Assembly: GCA_945872365.1 (NCBI GenBank)
Contig: CAMBZJ010000020.1
Span: 1 to 57,127, forward strand
Origin: Klebsiella pneumoniae
GTDB lineage: Bacteria > Desulfobacterota > Binatia > UBA12015
Direction: 5' to 3'
Length of the DNA: 57,127 nucleotides
Positions 1 to 9,015 of this stretch are shown in pieces. How positions within the stretch are numbered: the stretch's first letter is position 1; each line of letters begins with the position of its first letter. The notes beneath the pieces are model-generated. The model had not been told where the DNA came from. It searched no databases and saw only the letters and a list, made by a program, of their open reading frames with translations. Made by a program: the position numbers and the translations under genes.

Positions 1-2085
1 CGCACTCGCCGGTGCCGCTGCGGCGCCGGCGCCCTGGCTGTTCAACGCAGACACCCGGAACACATACGAGGTGCCGTTTGCCAGCCCCGTCACCGTCGCC
101 GCCCTCGCCGTGGACGCCGCGACGGCGAACACCGACCAGGAGCCGGCCGACAGCGCTTTGTACTCAACCCGGTAGCCGGTGATCGCCAAGCCACCATCGC
201 CGAACGGCGCCGACCAACTCAACGACACCGCCCCGTCGCCAGCAGTCGCCGCCACCGGCGTCGGCACACCCGGCAACCGAATCGCATTCGGCAGGTACGA
301 GAACGCCAGGTTCGCACCCGTCATTTTCGCGCCCGTCAGGTCCGAAGCAGTCACCGACGTGTTGGGAATATCCACGCAATAGTCCCCGTACGGATCGCAG
401 TCTTGAGCCACGTTTGCATAGGACAGGTTCGCACCCGACAGGTCCGCTCCCGACAGGTTCGTACCCGACAGGGTCGCCCGTTCCAGGGCCGCATTCCGCA
501 GGTCCGCCCCCGACAGGTCCGCACCCCCCAGTCGCGCATACCGCAGGTCCGCCCCCGACAGGTCCGCTCCCGACAGGTCACAGGAGGACAAGTTCGCGCC
601 GATCCCCGGCAAACAGGGATGCGGCTCAACCTGCGCCGGCGACGGCCAGCCACCGGGGCCATTCCCGTTCACGGCGGCGACCCGAACCTGGTAACCCGCA
701 CCGTTCTGCAGACCTGTCACGGTCGCCGACCTCGCGGTCGACGCCAAGACGGCGAGCGGAATCCACGAACCACCCCCGTTATCCGCGTACTGCACCTGAT
801 AGCCGGTGATCGCCGACCCACCATCGCCGAAGGGCGCAGCCCAGTGCACCGTGAACGAATGGTCGTTAGGCCTCGCCACCACCGACGTGGGAACACCCGG
901 CAACTGAATCGCACCCGTCAGAATCGTCGCACCCGTCAGGATCGCACCCGTCAGATTCGCACCCGTCAGATTCGCATTCGTCAGGTTCGCACCCGTCAGG
1001 TTCGCACCCGTCAGATTCGCATTCGACAGATTCGCACCCGTCAGATTCGCACCCGTCAGGTTCGCATTCGACAGATTCACGTTTATCAAGAACGCCGGAT
1101 AGATCGAGTTCGGACCCACCGACAGGTACGCATTCGTCAGGTCCGCACCCGACAGGTTCGAATTCGTCAGGATCGCATGCGCCAGGTTCGCATTCGTCAG
1201 GTTCGAATTCGTCAGGTTCGCACCGAACAGCTGTACGTCGCGCAGGGTCGCGCCCGACAGGTTCGCGCCCGCCATGGTCACCGGCGTTTGGGTCGCGGTC
1301 GTGAAATCTAGGTTCGCATTCGTCAGGTTCGCATTCGACAGGTTCGCACCATTCAGGCCTGCAACCACCAGGCTCGCACCCACCAGGCTCGCACCCACGA
1401 GGCTCGCACCGTCCAGGCTCGCACTCCCCAGGTTCGCACCGTCCAGGTTCGCATCAGTCAGAGTCCCACCCGTCAGCACCGCAAACGGCAGGGTCGCACC
1501 CGTGAGCGTCGCATCCGACAGGTTCACACTAGGCAGGTACGCGTAGGACAGGTCCGCACCGGACAGGTCCGCACGCGACAGGTCCGAAGGCGTCACGCCG
1601 GCCGAGATGTAGTACACGCATTGGTTGGTGATCAGCGAGCAGTCATCCTCGGGAAAGTTGGCGTGCCACAGGCGCGCTCCCGACAGGTCCGCATCCGACA
1701 GGTCCGTGCCCGACAGATACCCGAAGGTCAGGTTCGTATTCGTCAGGATCGCACCCGACAGGTCCGCTCCCCCCAGGAAGGCACCCGTCAGGTCCGCGCC
1801 CGACAGGTTCGCGCCCGACACGTCCGCATCCGTCAAATTAATGCTCGGCAATTGCGCACTCGACAGGTCCGCGCCCGACAGGTCTGCACCGTTCATCCGC
1901 GGGTTGAGTCCGGTGGCACCCGTCAGGTTCGCATCCGACAGATTCGCACCATCGAGATAGATGTACCGCAGGTACGCATACGACAGGTTCGCACCCGACA
2001 GGTTCGCGCCCTCCAGCTGGGCCTGGTCCTTGTTGCAACCCGACCAGTTCACCCCCGGGGCCGCCGGCGCCGAACAGGTAGCAGG

Positions 2086-2245
2086 TGCCGGCGTCGGTGT
2101 CGGTGCCGGTGTCGGCGTCGGTGCCGGTGTCGGCGCGGGTGTCGGCGTCGGTGTCGGCGTCGGCGCGGGTGTCGGCGTCGGCGCGGGGGTCGGCGTCGGC
2201 GCGGGTGTCGGCGTCGGCGCGGGTGTCGGCGTCGGCGCGGGCGGC
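2086..2245 (-). repeat. Pro-Thr/Pro-Ala linker minisatellite
   Basis: A near-perfect run of 6-base and 18-base GGTGTCGGCGTCGGCGCG-type units encodes a linker of alternating APTPTP residues. It sits between the N-terminal cysteine modules and the pentapeptide domain. The units are multiples of three, so slippage would change linker length without shifting the frame. Confidence 0.8.
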
Positions 2246-2788
2246 TGGTTCAGCCAGACCACCTCATCCGAGTAACCCGCCGTCAGGTCGTCAATGGTCG
2301 TTGCGTTGCCCAGCACGGCGCAGGCCGTCCCGTACTTCGCGTCGGCCTTCGCGTAGGCGTCGTCCATCTTCGACTGGCACTTTGCGTAGCCGGCATCCCG
2401 CTTCTCGATGTCTGCCGTCTCGCCCGCCGATGCCAGGAAAACGCCTGCTGCCGTCAGCCGGCACGATGCAGCCTTGCCCGCCGCCGAAACCTTCGCCTTT
2501 GCGCACGACTGCGTCGGCGGCTGGTTCAGCCGGACCACCTCATCCGAGTAAACCGCTGTCAGGGCGTCAATGGTCGTTGCGTTGCCCGGCACGGCGCAGT
2601 CCGTCCCGTACTTCGCGTCGGCCTTCGCGTAGGCATCGTCCATCTTCGACTGGCACTTTGCTTAGCCGGCATCCCGCTTCTCGATGTCTGCCGCCCCGCC
2701 CGCCGAAGCCAGGAAAACGCCTGCTGCCGTCAGCCGGCACGATGCAGCCTTGCCCGCCGCCGGAACCTTCGCCTTTGCGCACGACTGC
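2243..2788 (-). repeat. two direct copies of a 276-bp coding unit (92 residues each)
   Basis: The stretch around 2245-2512 recurs at 2521-2788 with an exact 276-base offset and only scattered substitutions. Both copies encode the same four-cysteine, Ala/Lys-rich helical module, containing RDAGYAKCQSKMDDAYAKAD in the copy nearer the linker. The offset is a multiple of three, so the duplication keeps the frame. The only disruptive difference is TAC to TAA at 2662-2664 in the N-terminal copy. High identity suggests a recent duplication or ongoing conversion. Confidence 0.85.
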
Positions 2789-2896
2789 GCCGCCGTCGCC
2801 TTCGCCTGTGCTCCTCCCGCCATCAGCGCCAGCGCCGCCAGCGCCAGCACGAACCTTCTCGTTGCGACACTCATCGGGAACTCCTGTTACCGCGCT

Positions 2897-3388
2897 TCAA
2901 GAATCCGTCGCGGGCCGGGGAGCGACGAGAGGGCCGCTGGCCGGCATGGTGCCAGAGGCGCGCACCGGTTGTCCAGCAGGAATCGGCCGGACGAGCGACG
3001 AGCAGCCGGCGGCTAGGCTGACCTCCAGCCGGGTAGGGATCGGGCCGCAGGAGGGCAACACGGGCGCGTGGAGGCCGGGTCGGGGCCGCGTGCCGAAGGC
3101 CTGCACGACCTGCTCGACCCGGTCGAGCGTTCCGAGTGCCTCGCGTGCGGTGGCGAGCAGGTTGATCGCGGCCGACCGCGCCGCCTCGCGGGCCTGGCCG
3201 ACGGACACGTCCTGCCCGCAGCGGCCGACATGGAGAGATCCGTCGGGTCGAGTGCCGGAGTGGCCTCCGACCCACAACTGGGAGCCGCGCAGGACCGCCG
3301 GGACGTACTGGCCGAAGGCGGGCAGAGCGGCCGGAAGCTCCAGGGAAGATCGGGCCAGTCGCTGTTCGGGCGTGGGTTCCTCGGACAT
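2897..3388 (-). CDS. RidA/YjgF-family protein with aberrant C-terminal half
   Basis: ATG 3386-3388 has a strong AGGAAGGGG site 4-12 bases upstream. Residues 1 to about 90 read like the chorismate-mutase-like branch of the RidA/YjgF family: PAFGQYVPAVLRGSQLWVGG, then GQAREAARSAAINLLA and LDRVEQVV. Members usually continue with a second conserved half of about 60 residues that carries the trimer-interface arginine. Here the sequence turns into Pro/Arg/Ser-rich text with no family resemblance in any frame, and the protein ends at 163 residues. It is probably a truncated or rearranged gene. Intact relatives deaminate reactive enamine/imine intermediates; activity is doubtful here. The stop lies 22 bases from the downstream pentapeptide gene, so co-transcription is possible. 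Confidence 0.6.
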   Translation of the reverse strand: MSEEPTPEQRLARSSLELPAALPAFGQYVPAVLRGSQLWVGGHSGTRPDGSLHVGRCGQDVSVGQAREAARSAAINLLATAREALGTLDRVEQVVQAFGTRPRPGLHAPVLPSCGPIPTRLEVSLAAGCSSLVRPIPAGQPVRASGTMPASGPLVAPRPATDS

Positions 3389-3396
3389 GGACCCCT

Positions 3397-3427
3397 TCCT
3401 TTGACATAGGTCTAACCTATGTCAAAG
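3397..3427. promoter_or_regulatory. perfect 14-bp inverted repeat, probable operator
   Basis: The arm CCTTTGACATAGGT (3397-3410) is followed by a 3-base spacer and its exact reverse complement (3414-3427). Each arm contains TTGACA, so a minus-35-like hexamer faces each way. The element lies between the divergent RidA-like gene (start 3388, ribosome site touching the palindrome) and the HD-domain gene (start 3493). Size and symmetry fit a homodimeric repressor site of TetR or MarR type. A long hairpin in the RNA leader is an alternative. No regulator gene is next to it. Confidence 0.6.
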
Positions 3428-3492
3428 GCGGCAACGCGCGGAGGGGCCCGGTCGACGGAGCCCGACTCGTTCGAGCCGCCAGGGAGGCCCCG

Positions 3493-3903
3493 TTGAACCC
3501 ATCGACCTCGGCGCGGCTGCCCGACGGCTCCGTCGTGTCGGAGGCCGCGGCGCTGGTGCGCGCGGCGCTCGACGACCACCTGTGGAACCACACGCTGCGC
3601 ACCCACTTGCTCGCCGTCGCCTGGGCCGAGCGCTTCGACGTCCGCTTCGACCGCGAGCAGTTGGCGCTGGCCTGCCTGTTCCACGACCTCGGCATGGTGC
3701 CGCCGCCGCGCGACCCAGCCCGTTCCTTCACCTCCGCTCAGCATGTTCACGAGGTCGAGAGCCGTCTGCGCGACCGCGACCGAGTCGTCGCCGGAAAACG
3801 CGCCCTCCCCGCGGGCGACGATCACGTCGAGGATCGCGGCCGCGCTCTCGTAGGTCGGACCTTCGCGTCGCGGACGATCGACTCGTCGTCGCCCGGGATG
3901 TGA
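3493..3903 (+). pseudogene. N-terminal part of an HD-domain protein, fused to unrelated sequence
   Basis: A TTG start at 3493 follows a strong AGGGAGG site. Residues 1 to about 78 match the cyanamide-hydratase-like HD family: a histidine in the first helix (HTLRTHLLAVAWA) and the HD pair in ALACLFHDLGM, then PPPRDPARSF. From about base 3728 the DNA is not HD-related. It is the antisense of an M28 peptidase gene tail (see 3728-3926), so the last metal-binding aspartate and the C-terminal helices are missing. The reading frame stays open to 3903 by chance. A functional phosphohydrolase or hydratase is not expected. Confidence 0.7.
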
Positions 3904-3926
3904 CAGCAGCCGCGCCGCTCGCGTCC
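3728..3926 (-). pseudogene. rearranged fragment of an M28 peptidase gene
   Basis: The bases are closely similar to two separate parts of the intact M28 gene downstream. Positions 3728-3857 correspond to about 5808-5938 (YESAA, then VARGEGAFSGDDSVAVAQTA). Positions 3858-3926 correspond to about 6113-6181 (HIPGDDESIVRDAKV, against YHTPGDDESIVHDAKV). About 174 bases between them are missing, and the two parts are now in different frames. This is a decayed partial copy inserted against the truncated HD gene. Confidence 0.8.
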
Positions 3927-3943
3927 GCGGGGCCCGGCGGGCG

Positions 3944-5591
3944 TCACCGGCCCTCGGGGGCGGCCTCGGGAGCCGGCGCGTTCGTCGCGGGCGCACCCGC
4001 GAGCGGCAGCGTCGGTGCGACCGCCAAACCCGTCGTCTGCCGCGGTCGCAGGTCGTAGAGCCAGGCCCCGGCATCGGCGGCCTCGATCGACTCGAGGCGC
4101 ACCCCCTCGCGTCCGAGGGCCGCGAGCCACTCCTTGTGCCGGGTCCTCCCCCCGGTCCGTGGCCTTCACCCCCACGTACCAGGTCCGCCCGCTCGGCGGA
4201 CGAATCGCGTCGAGTTCGGCCTCCGACGAACGCTGTCCTCTCCCCCAGTTGCCCAGCCGGGACATGGGCTTGAACTGCAGTCCGAGCACGCGGCGGTAGA
4301 ATTCAAACGGGGGCCAGGTCTCGTAATGGACGAGGACCGCGTCTCCCGGGTGCCATCGTGACGACAAGCGCTCGAGGACGGGGCGCAGGTCCTGTCGCAG
4401 CGGCGGATGGAGGATGCGCTCGATCGGGTAGCGACTCGCGCAGGCAGCGAGCACCGCGAGCGAAGCGAGGGCGACGATTGCCTTGCCGCCCGCCGTCGAG
4501 ATCCACGGGCGCGCGTACGCGACGCCCGGGACCACCGCGACCAGCAACGCGGCGACCGGCACGAGGTAGAGTACGAGACGATCGCAGAGCGGCATGATGC
4601 GCAGGGCGGCCGACGTCGTCGCGATGGCGAGGAGGAGCGCGAAGACCACACCCCAGAACCCGCGACGTCGCGTGAATAGAATCACCAGGCCGGCCACGGC
4701 GACCGCGGCGGCCATCCCCGGCCATGGAAGGCCCACGGGGTCGGCCATGATCCGCGCCGAGATAGCTGCGAGCCAGGACGGCAGCGCCGAGACGCGCGGA
4801 GGCGGAAAGCACCCGCGCGCTTCCCAGAACCCAACGAGGAAGGAATCGCCGAGGTCGCGGGAAAGGGAGACCATCCACAAGAGGCCGAAACTTGCTGCCC
4901 ACCCGGCGCCGAGCGTCGCGAGCGACGCGAGCGACGCGAAGCGATCGCGAGAGCCCCGCGCCGCGACCGCGAGAGCGAGCCCGAGTCCGATCGCAGCCAG
5001 GACGAAAACGGATGGGTGGGAGAACCACGGCGCGACCGCGCCAGCTGCGAGCAGCGCAAGGAAACGACCCGGATCTCCCGGGGCCTCTCGATGGCGCTCG
5101 GTGGCCAGCAGGAGCCCCACGCAGACGAAGAGGTCGCCCGAGTACTGCTTGAGTTCCGCCGAGAAGTAGATCGCCTGCGGACTCGCCGCCACGATCCCGA
5201 GCGCGACCAGAGCCGCGACCGGACCGACGATGCGGCGCGCGAGCGCCCACGTCACCGGCATCGCCGCGCAGCCGAGGAGGAATGGAACGAGGCGCAGGAC
5301 CCATTCCCGCGGCCCGAAGAGGCTCGTGGCGGCCTTCTCGAGGACGAGGAACCCCACCGGTGCGACCTGCGCGTGGTCGAGATCCCCGACGAGCGCGCCC
5401 CAGCGCCTGAACAGGATGTTGAGCGCGAGCGAGGCCTCGTCGGCCCAGAGCGAGCGGTTCGTCGCGAGGTGCAGGGTCCGCGCCACGACGCCCGCGACGA
5501 CGATCGCCCAGGCGGCAAGCTCGATCGCTCGAGGGCCGCGCGTGCCCGCGGCCCGGGGCTCGAACGAGGAGCCTTCGCTCACCGTGTGCAC
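3944..5591 (-). pseudogene. glycosyltransferase-39-like integral membrane protein with one-base frameshift
   Basis: From GTG 5591 the protein has about ten hydrophobic segments. A first periplasmic loop holds SLWADEASLALNI, whose Asp-Glu pair is the hallmark of GT-C enzymes of the PMT/ArnT/GT39 kind, and FSAELKQYSGD follows. These enzymes move a sugar from a polyprenyl-phosphate donor at the outer face of the inner membrane. A run of six C on the plus strand (4148-4153) breaks the frame near the C-terminus. Removing one base gives TDRGRTRHKEWLAALGREGV and a natural end at TGA 3944-3946, about 548 residues. As written, translation instead runs on into the M28 fragment and stops at 3822. This is either a homopolymer sequencing error or a young pseudogene. 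Confidence 0.65.
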
Positions 5592-5792
5592 GGGCGGCCT
5601 CCCACGGGGTCGACGAGCTGCCGCGCGGCCCGAGGTCTTTCGCCACCAGCACCAGGTCGATCTCGGGATGACCGACGATGTGCTGGCCGCCTGCGCCGGC
5701 TGCGCAACAGACGCCGACGTCGAACTGCCCGTCGCGGATCCGGGAAGACTTCGGAAGTCTGATCGCCGCGCGTCACGGGCCGCCTCGTCCCT
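5592..5792. other. unassigned gap between the glycosyltransferase-like and M28 genes
   Basis: No complete gene was found here. On the minus strand a stretch of about 60 codons reads like real protein (GQFDVGVCCAAG, then HPEIDLVLVAKDLG, about 5735-5600). It has no convincing start and leaves its frame into the next gene. The family was not recognised. Given the broken genes around it, this may be another remnant. Confidence 0.25.
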
Positions 5793-7340
5793 TCAGTTCC
5801 GCTGGCAGGGAAGCTCGCTCAGCAGGTTCACCAGCCCGAGCGCCGTCTGCGCGACCGCGACCGAGTCGTCGCCGGAAAACGCGCCCTCCCCGCGGGCGAC
5901 GATCGCGTCGAGGCTCGCGGCCGCGCTCTCGTAGGTCGCGACTTCCTGCGGCCCGAGCCCGCTCTCGCCGAGTTCGCACGAAGCGCGGCGGATCAGGTCG
6001 CGCAGCGAGACCGCGTCGCGGAAGAGCGGCAGCCCCGGCGCCGAGAATCGCGGCCGTCCCTCGCCGTCCGCGAGTTCCTGCACGAAGCGCGCCGCCATCC
6101 ACGCCGAGCGCAGGACCTTCGCGTCGTGGACGATCGACTCGTCGTCGCCCGGGGTGTGGTAGCAGCCGCCGGTCGCGTCCGAGAAGAAGAGGAGTGGCAC
6201 GCCCTTGTTCGCGAAGACCGCGTGGTCGCTGCGCTCCTGGCCGAAGATGTTCGAGAGCGGGGCCACGGAAAGCGGATCCCCGCCGATCACGCGAGCGACG
6301 AGGTCGGGCAGGTCCGGGCTCGTGTCAAGGCCGACCAGGACGGTGTTGCGACGGAAGCCGCGGACGGGGGCCGCGCCGACGATATCGAAGTTCACGTAGG
6401 CGATGACGTACGCGAGCGGCACGGTCGGCGCGCTCGCCCAGGCGTTCGAGCCCACGAGCCCGTCCTCTTCCGCGTCCCAGAAGGCGAGGATGACCGAGCG
6501 CCGGGTCGCGCGCGGAAGTCGGGCGATCGCGCGCCCGACCTCGAGAACCGCGGCCACGCCGGCCGCGTTGTCGGTGGCGCCGTTGAAGACGACCGCGCCC
6601 GCACCGAGGTGGTCGTAGTGGGCGCCGACGACGACGACCTCCTGGTTCGACGGGTCGCTGCCCGGGATCCGCGCCAGCACGTTCGTGCCTCCGCCGCCCG
6701 GGATCTCCTCGTCGAACGTGCCGCCGGCCGCCGCGGGAAACGCGAACGTCGAGAGCTGCCGCACGATGAAGTCGCGCGAGCGCCGGGAGCCCTCGCTGCC
6801 GTTGTCGCGCCCCTCCTGCGCGTCGTCGGCGAGGAAGGAGACCGCCCGGCGCAGCGCCGCCGGGTCGAGCGTGCAGGAGCGGTCCTCGGGGCCGCAGGAA
6901 GCGGGGATCTCCTCGCAGGCGCCGCCGCCGATCGTCGCGCAGCCCTGGTTGGGGTCGACGAGCCCGTCGGGACATGCCGTCGTGCAGTCGGCGCGACAGC
7001 CGTCGGCGTCGGAGCCGTTCGCGTCGTCGCAGGACTCTTCGCCCTCGCGGATGCCGTTGCCGCAGCAGTCCGCGTCGTCGGGAGACGAGCATGCCGCGAA
7101 GGCGGGCGTGGGAGGGGCCGTGGGCGCGGGCGTCCCGGTCGCAACTGGCGTGCGCGAAGGCGGGGGCGTGCCCGTCGGAGCCATGGTCGGCGACGGGGCC
7201 GGCTCGGTCCCGATCGGCCCGCCGTCGTTGGAGCAGGCCGCGAGCGCGAGCCCGCAGGCGATCGCGAACTTCGCAACGAGGTAGCCTCGCCGGCCGGCCG
7301 GGCCCGTCGTGGGCGTCGAGATCCGCACCTGCCTCGCCAT
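5793..7340 (-). CDS. M28-family metallopeptidase lipoprotein
   Basis: ATG 7338-7340 is chosen over an upstream one because GGAGGAATT lies just before it. The 515-residue product has a signal peptide with lipobox (LALAAC, Cys near residue 36) and a Pro-Thr linker. A cysteine-rich repeat of the Myxococcus type follows (CCGNGIREGEESCDDANG). The M28 domain carries all zinc positions: AHYDHLG, NGATDNAAG, WDAEEDGL, NFDIVG and YHTPGDDES. M28 enzymes are di-zinc aminopeptidases or carboxypeptidases; here the enzyme is probably anchored in the envelope and faces outward. A C-terminal tail of about 90 residues follows the catalytic domain. A scrambled partial copy lies at 3728-3926, implying an old duplication. 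Substrate unknown. Confidence 0.85.
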   Translation of the reverse strand: MARQVRISTPTTGPAGRRGYLVAKFAIACGLALAACSNDGGPIGTEPAPSPTMAPTGTPPPSRTPVATGTPAPTAPPTPAFAACSSPDDADCCGNGIREGEESCDDANGSDADGCRADCTTACPDGLVDPNQGCATIGGGACEEIPASCGPEDRSCTLDPAALRRAVSFLADDAQEGRDNGSEGSRRSRDFIVRQLSTFAFPAAAGGTFDEEIPGGGGTNVLARIPGSDPSNQEVVVVGAHYDHLGAGAVVFNGATDNAAGVAAVLEVGRAIARLPRATRRSVILAFWDAEEDGLVGSNAWASAPTVPLAYVIAYVNFDIVGAAPVRGFRRNTVLVGLDTSPDLPDLVARVIGGDPLSVAPLSNIFGQERSDHAVFANKGVPLLFFSDATGGCYHTPGDDESIVHDAKVLRSAWMAARFVQELADGEGRPRFSAPGLPLFRDAVSLRDLIRRASCELGESGLGPQEVATYESAAASLDAIVARGEGAFSGDDSVAVAQTALGLVNLLSELPCQRN

Positions 7341-7436
7341 CGGAATTCCTCCGCAACCGACCGGAGCCCCGTCCGCTCCGGGAAGTGGCAAAGCGCGCGG
7401 GGCACGGCCTTCCGGCCCGCGCCCCGCGCGCCAGTC

Positions 7437-8843
7437 TCAGGACTTCTTCGTCGAAACCACCTGGATCTGGGTGAACTCCTTGTAGCCCCAGCTCCCGTTC
7501 TCGACCCCGATGCCGCTCCACTTGTGGCCGCCGAAGGGCTGCATCGGCGAGAGGTCGAGGTGGTTGTTCACCCAGGTCGTGCCCGCGTCGAGCTCGCGCG
7601 CGATCTCGGTGCCGCGCTCGACGTTCTTCGTCCAGACCGAAGCGCCGAGCCCGAAGTGGGTGCCGTTGGCCTGCGCGATAGCGTCGTCGAGGTCCTTGTA
7701 CTTCACGATCGGGAGCGCCGTGCCGAACTGCTCGTCGTCGACGAGCTTCGCGCCCTTGCCGACGTTGGTCACGATCGTCGGCGGCAGGAAGTAGCCCTTG
7801 TCGCCGAGCCGCGCGCCGCCGGTCTCGATCTTGCCGCCCTTGCTGCGCGCGTCTTCGACCATCGCGAGCACCTTGTCGAACTGCATCTGGTTGTTGATCG
7901 GGCCGAGTTCGACGTCGGCGTCCATGCCGTTGCCGACCTTGGTGCGCTTCGCGCGCTCGACTAGGTTCGCGACCAGCCGGTCGTGCAACTTCTCGGGAAC
8001 GTAGATGCGCTTGATCGCCGAACAGACCTGGCCCGAGTTCTGGAAGGCGCCCCAGAAAAGTCCCTCGGCGACCTGGTCGGGGTCGACGTCGTCGAGCACG
8101 ATCGCCGGGTCGTTGCCGCCGAGTTCGAGCGTGACGCGCTTCAAGTCCTCGGCCGCGCACATCATGACCTTCTTGCCGGTCGCGACGCTGCCGGTGAACG
8201 AGATCTTGCGGATGTCGGGGTGGCGCGTGAGTTCCGCGCCGAGGTCGTTGCCGCCGGACAGGATGTTGAGCACGCCCGGCGGCAGCACCTCGCGCAGGGC
8301 CTCGGCGACCAGGAGCGAGGAGAGCGGCGTGAACGGCGACGGCTTCGCGACGACCGTATTGCCGGCGAGGAAGGCCGGCGCGAGCTTCCACGAGAGCAGG
8401 ATCACCGGGAAGTTCCACGGCGTGATCGCCGCGACGACGCCGACCGGCTTGCGCACGACCTCGACGCGCTTGTCGGAGTCGTCCTGCAGGATCTCCGGCT
8501 CGACCTGCAGCCCCGCGTAGTAGCCGAACCACATCGACGCGCCGAAGATCTCCATCATCGCGTGGTTGAGCGGCTTGCCCTGTTCCTGGGAGAGGATCGG
8601 TGCGATCTCGGCGGCCTTGGCCTGCAGCACCGCAGCGCACTCGCCGAGCTTCGCGCGGCGCACTCCCTCGTCCTTGCGCCAGCTGTCGAAGGCCTTCTTC
8701 GCCGACGCGACGGCCTCGTCGACGTGCGTCTTCGTGCCACGCGCACAGGTCGCGAACGGCTCGCCGAAGGCGGGGTTGATGACCGGGTCCTGATCCTTCG
8801 TGTTGACGGCGCGACCGTCGATGACCATTCCGTAGCTCTGCAT
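7437..8843 (-). CDS. NAD(P)-dependent aldehyde dehydrogenase
   Basis: ATG 8841-8843 follows AAAGGAAG. The 468-residue length is normal for the family. All catalytic elements are visible: PWNF (Asn about 144), VAKPSPF (Lys about 167), TLELGGND (Glu about 240) and QNSGQVCSA (nucleophile Cys about 274), with GSVATGK for the dinucleotide. The enzyme oxidises an aldehyde to the acid in the cytosol through a thiohemiacetal. The aldehyde cannot be read from sequence. An epoxide hydrolase gene is divergent from it across 172 bases, which would fit a shared role in breaking down xenobiotics or hydrocarbons (inference). Confidence 0.93.
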   Translation of the reverse strand: MQSYGMVIDGRAVNTKDQDPVINPAFGEPFATCARGTKTHVDEAVASAKKAFDSWRKDEGVRRAKLGECAAVLQAKAAEIAPILSQEQGKPLNHAMMEIFGASMWFGYYAGLQVEPEILQDDSDKRVEVVRKPVGVVAAITPWNFPVILLSWKLAPAFLAGNTVVAKPSPFTPLSSLLVAEALREVLPPGVLNILSGGNDLGAELTRHPDIRKISFTGSVATGKKVMMCAAEDLKRVTLELGGNDPAIVLDDVDPDQVAEGLFWGAFQNSGQVCSAIKRIYVPEKLHDRLVANLVERAKRTKVGNGMDADVELGPINNQMQFDKVLAMVEDARSKGGKIETGGARLGDKGYFLPPTIVTNVGKGAKLVDDEQFGTALPIVKYKDLDDAIAQANGTHFGLGASVWTKNVERGTEIARELDAGTTWVNNHLDLSPMQPFGGHKWSGIGVENGSWGYKEFTQIQVVSTKKS

Positions 8844-9015
8844 CGGCTGCTTCCTTTCGCGTGTCGGGGAGCCGCCGGCGGCCGGCGGCGCTGGTGGCGG
8901 GGACGGGCGGGCTCCGGTGGCGGAGGCCGCCCGAGGCAGACGGAGGGTACCGCCGCCCGGCGCGGCGTGGCAAGCCGGCCTTGAGTTGCGCGATTTCCCG
9001 TGCGACTCCCGGGCG

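Larger units (their letters stand above)
1..2874 (-). pseudogene. secreted pentapeptide-repeat / fibronectin-III protein, interrupted by an in-frame stop; C-terminus beyond left edge
   Basis: The reading frame starts at ATG 2872-2874 behind an AGGAG ribosome site and opens with a typical signal peptide ending near ALMAGGAQA. Two tandem 92-residue modules follow, each with four cysteines. Then come a Pro-Thr/Ala linker (about 2245-2086), a long block of pentapeptide repeats of the A(N/D)L(S/T)GA type (about 2010-900), one fibronectin-III domain (about 900-640), a second pentapeptide block (about 590-290) and another fibronectin-III domain running off the edge. Codon 71 is TAA (2662-2664), where the second copy of the module has TAC (Tyr). 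As written, the exported part is therefore only 70 residues; the rest stays open to position 1 but has no signal peptide. Pentapeptide repeats fold as a right-handed beta helix. The likely role is a surface or periplasmic scaffold (inference). It could be a recent pseudogene or a sequencing error. Confidence 0.75.

Noticed and set aside
900-2010. Regular short repeats that could suggest a CRISPR array or satellite DNA
   Set aside because: The period is 15 bases with no unique spacers, and the minus strand reads as A(N/D)LxG pentapeptides; it is protein-coding.
403-3021. Long plus-strand frames rich in Arg/Gln opposite the pentapeptide gene
   Set aside because: They are the complement of the repeat (RQVRTRQ pattern), with no ribosome site or domain.
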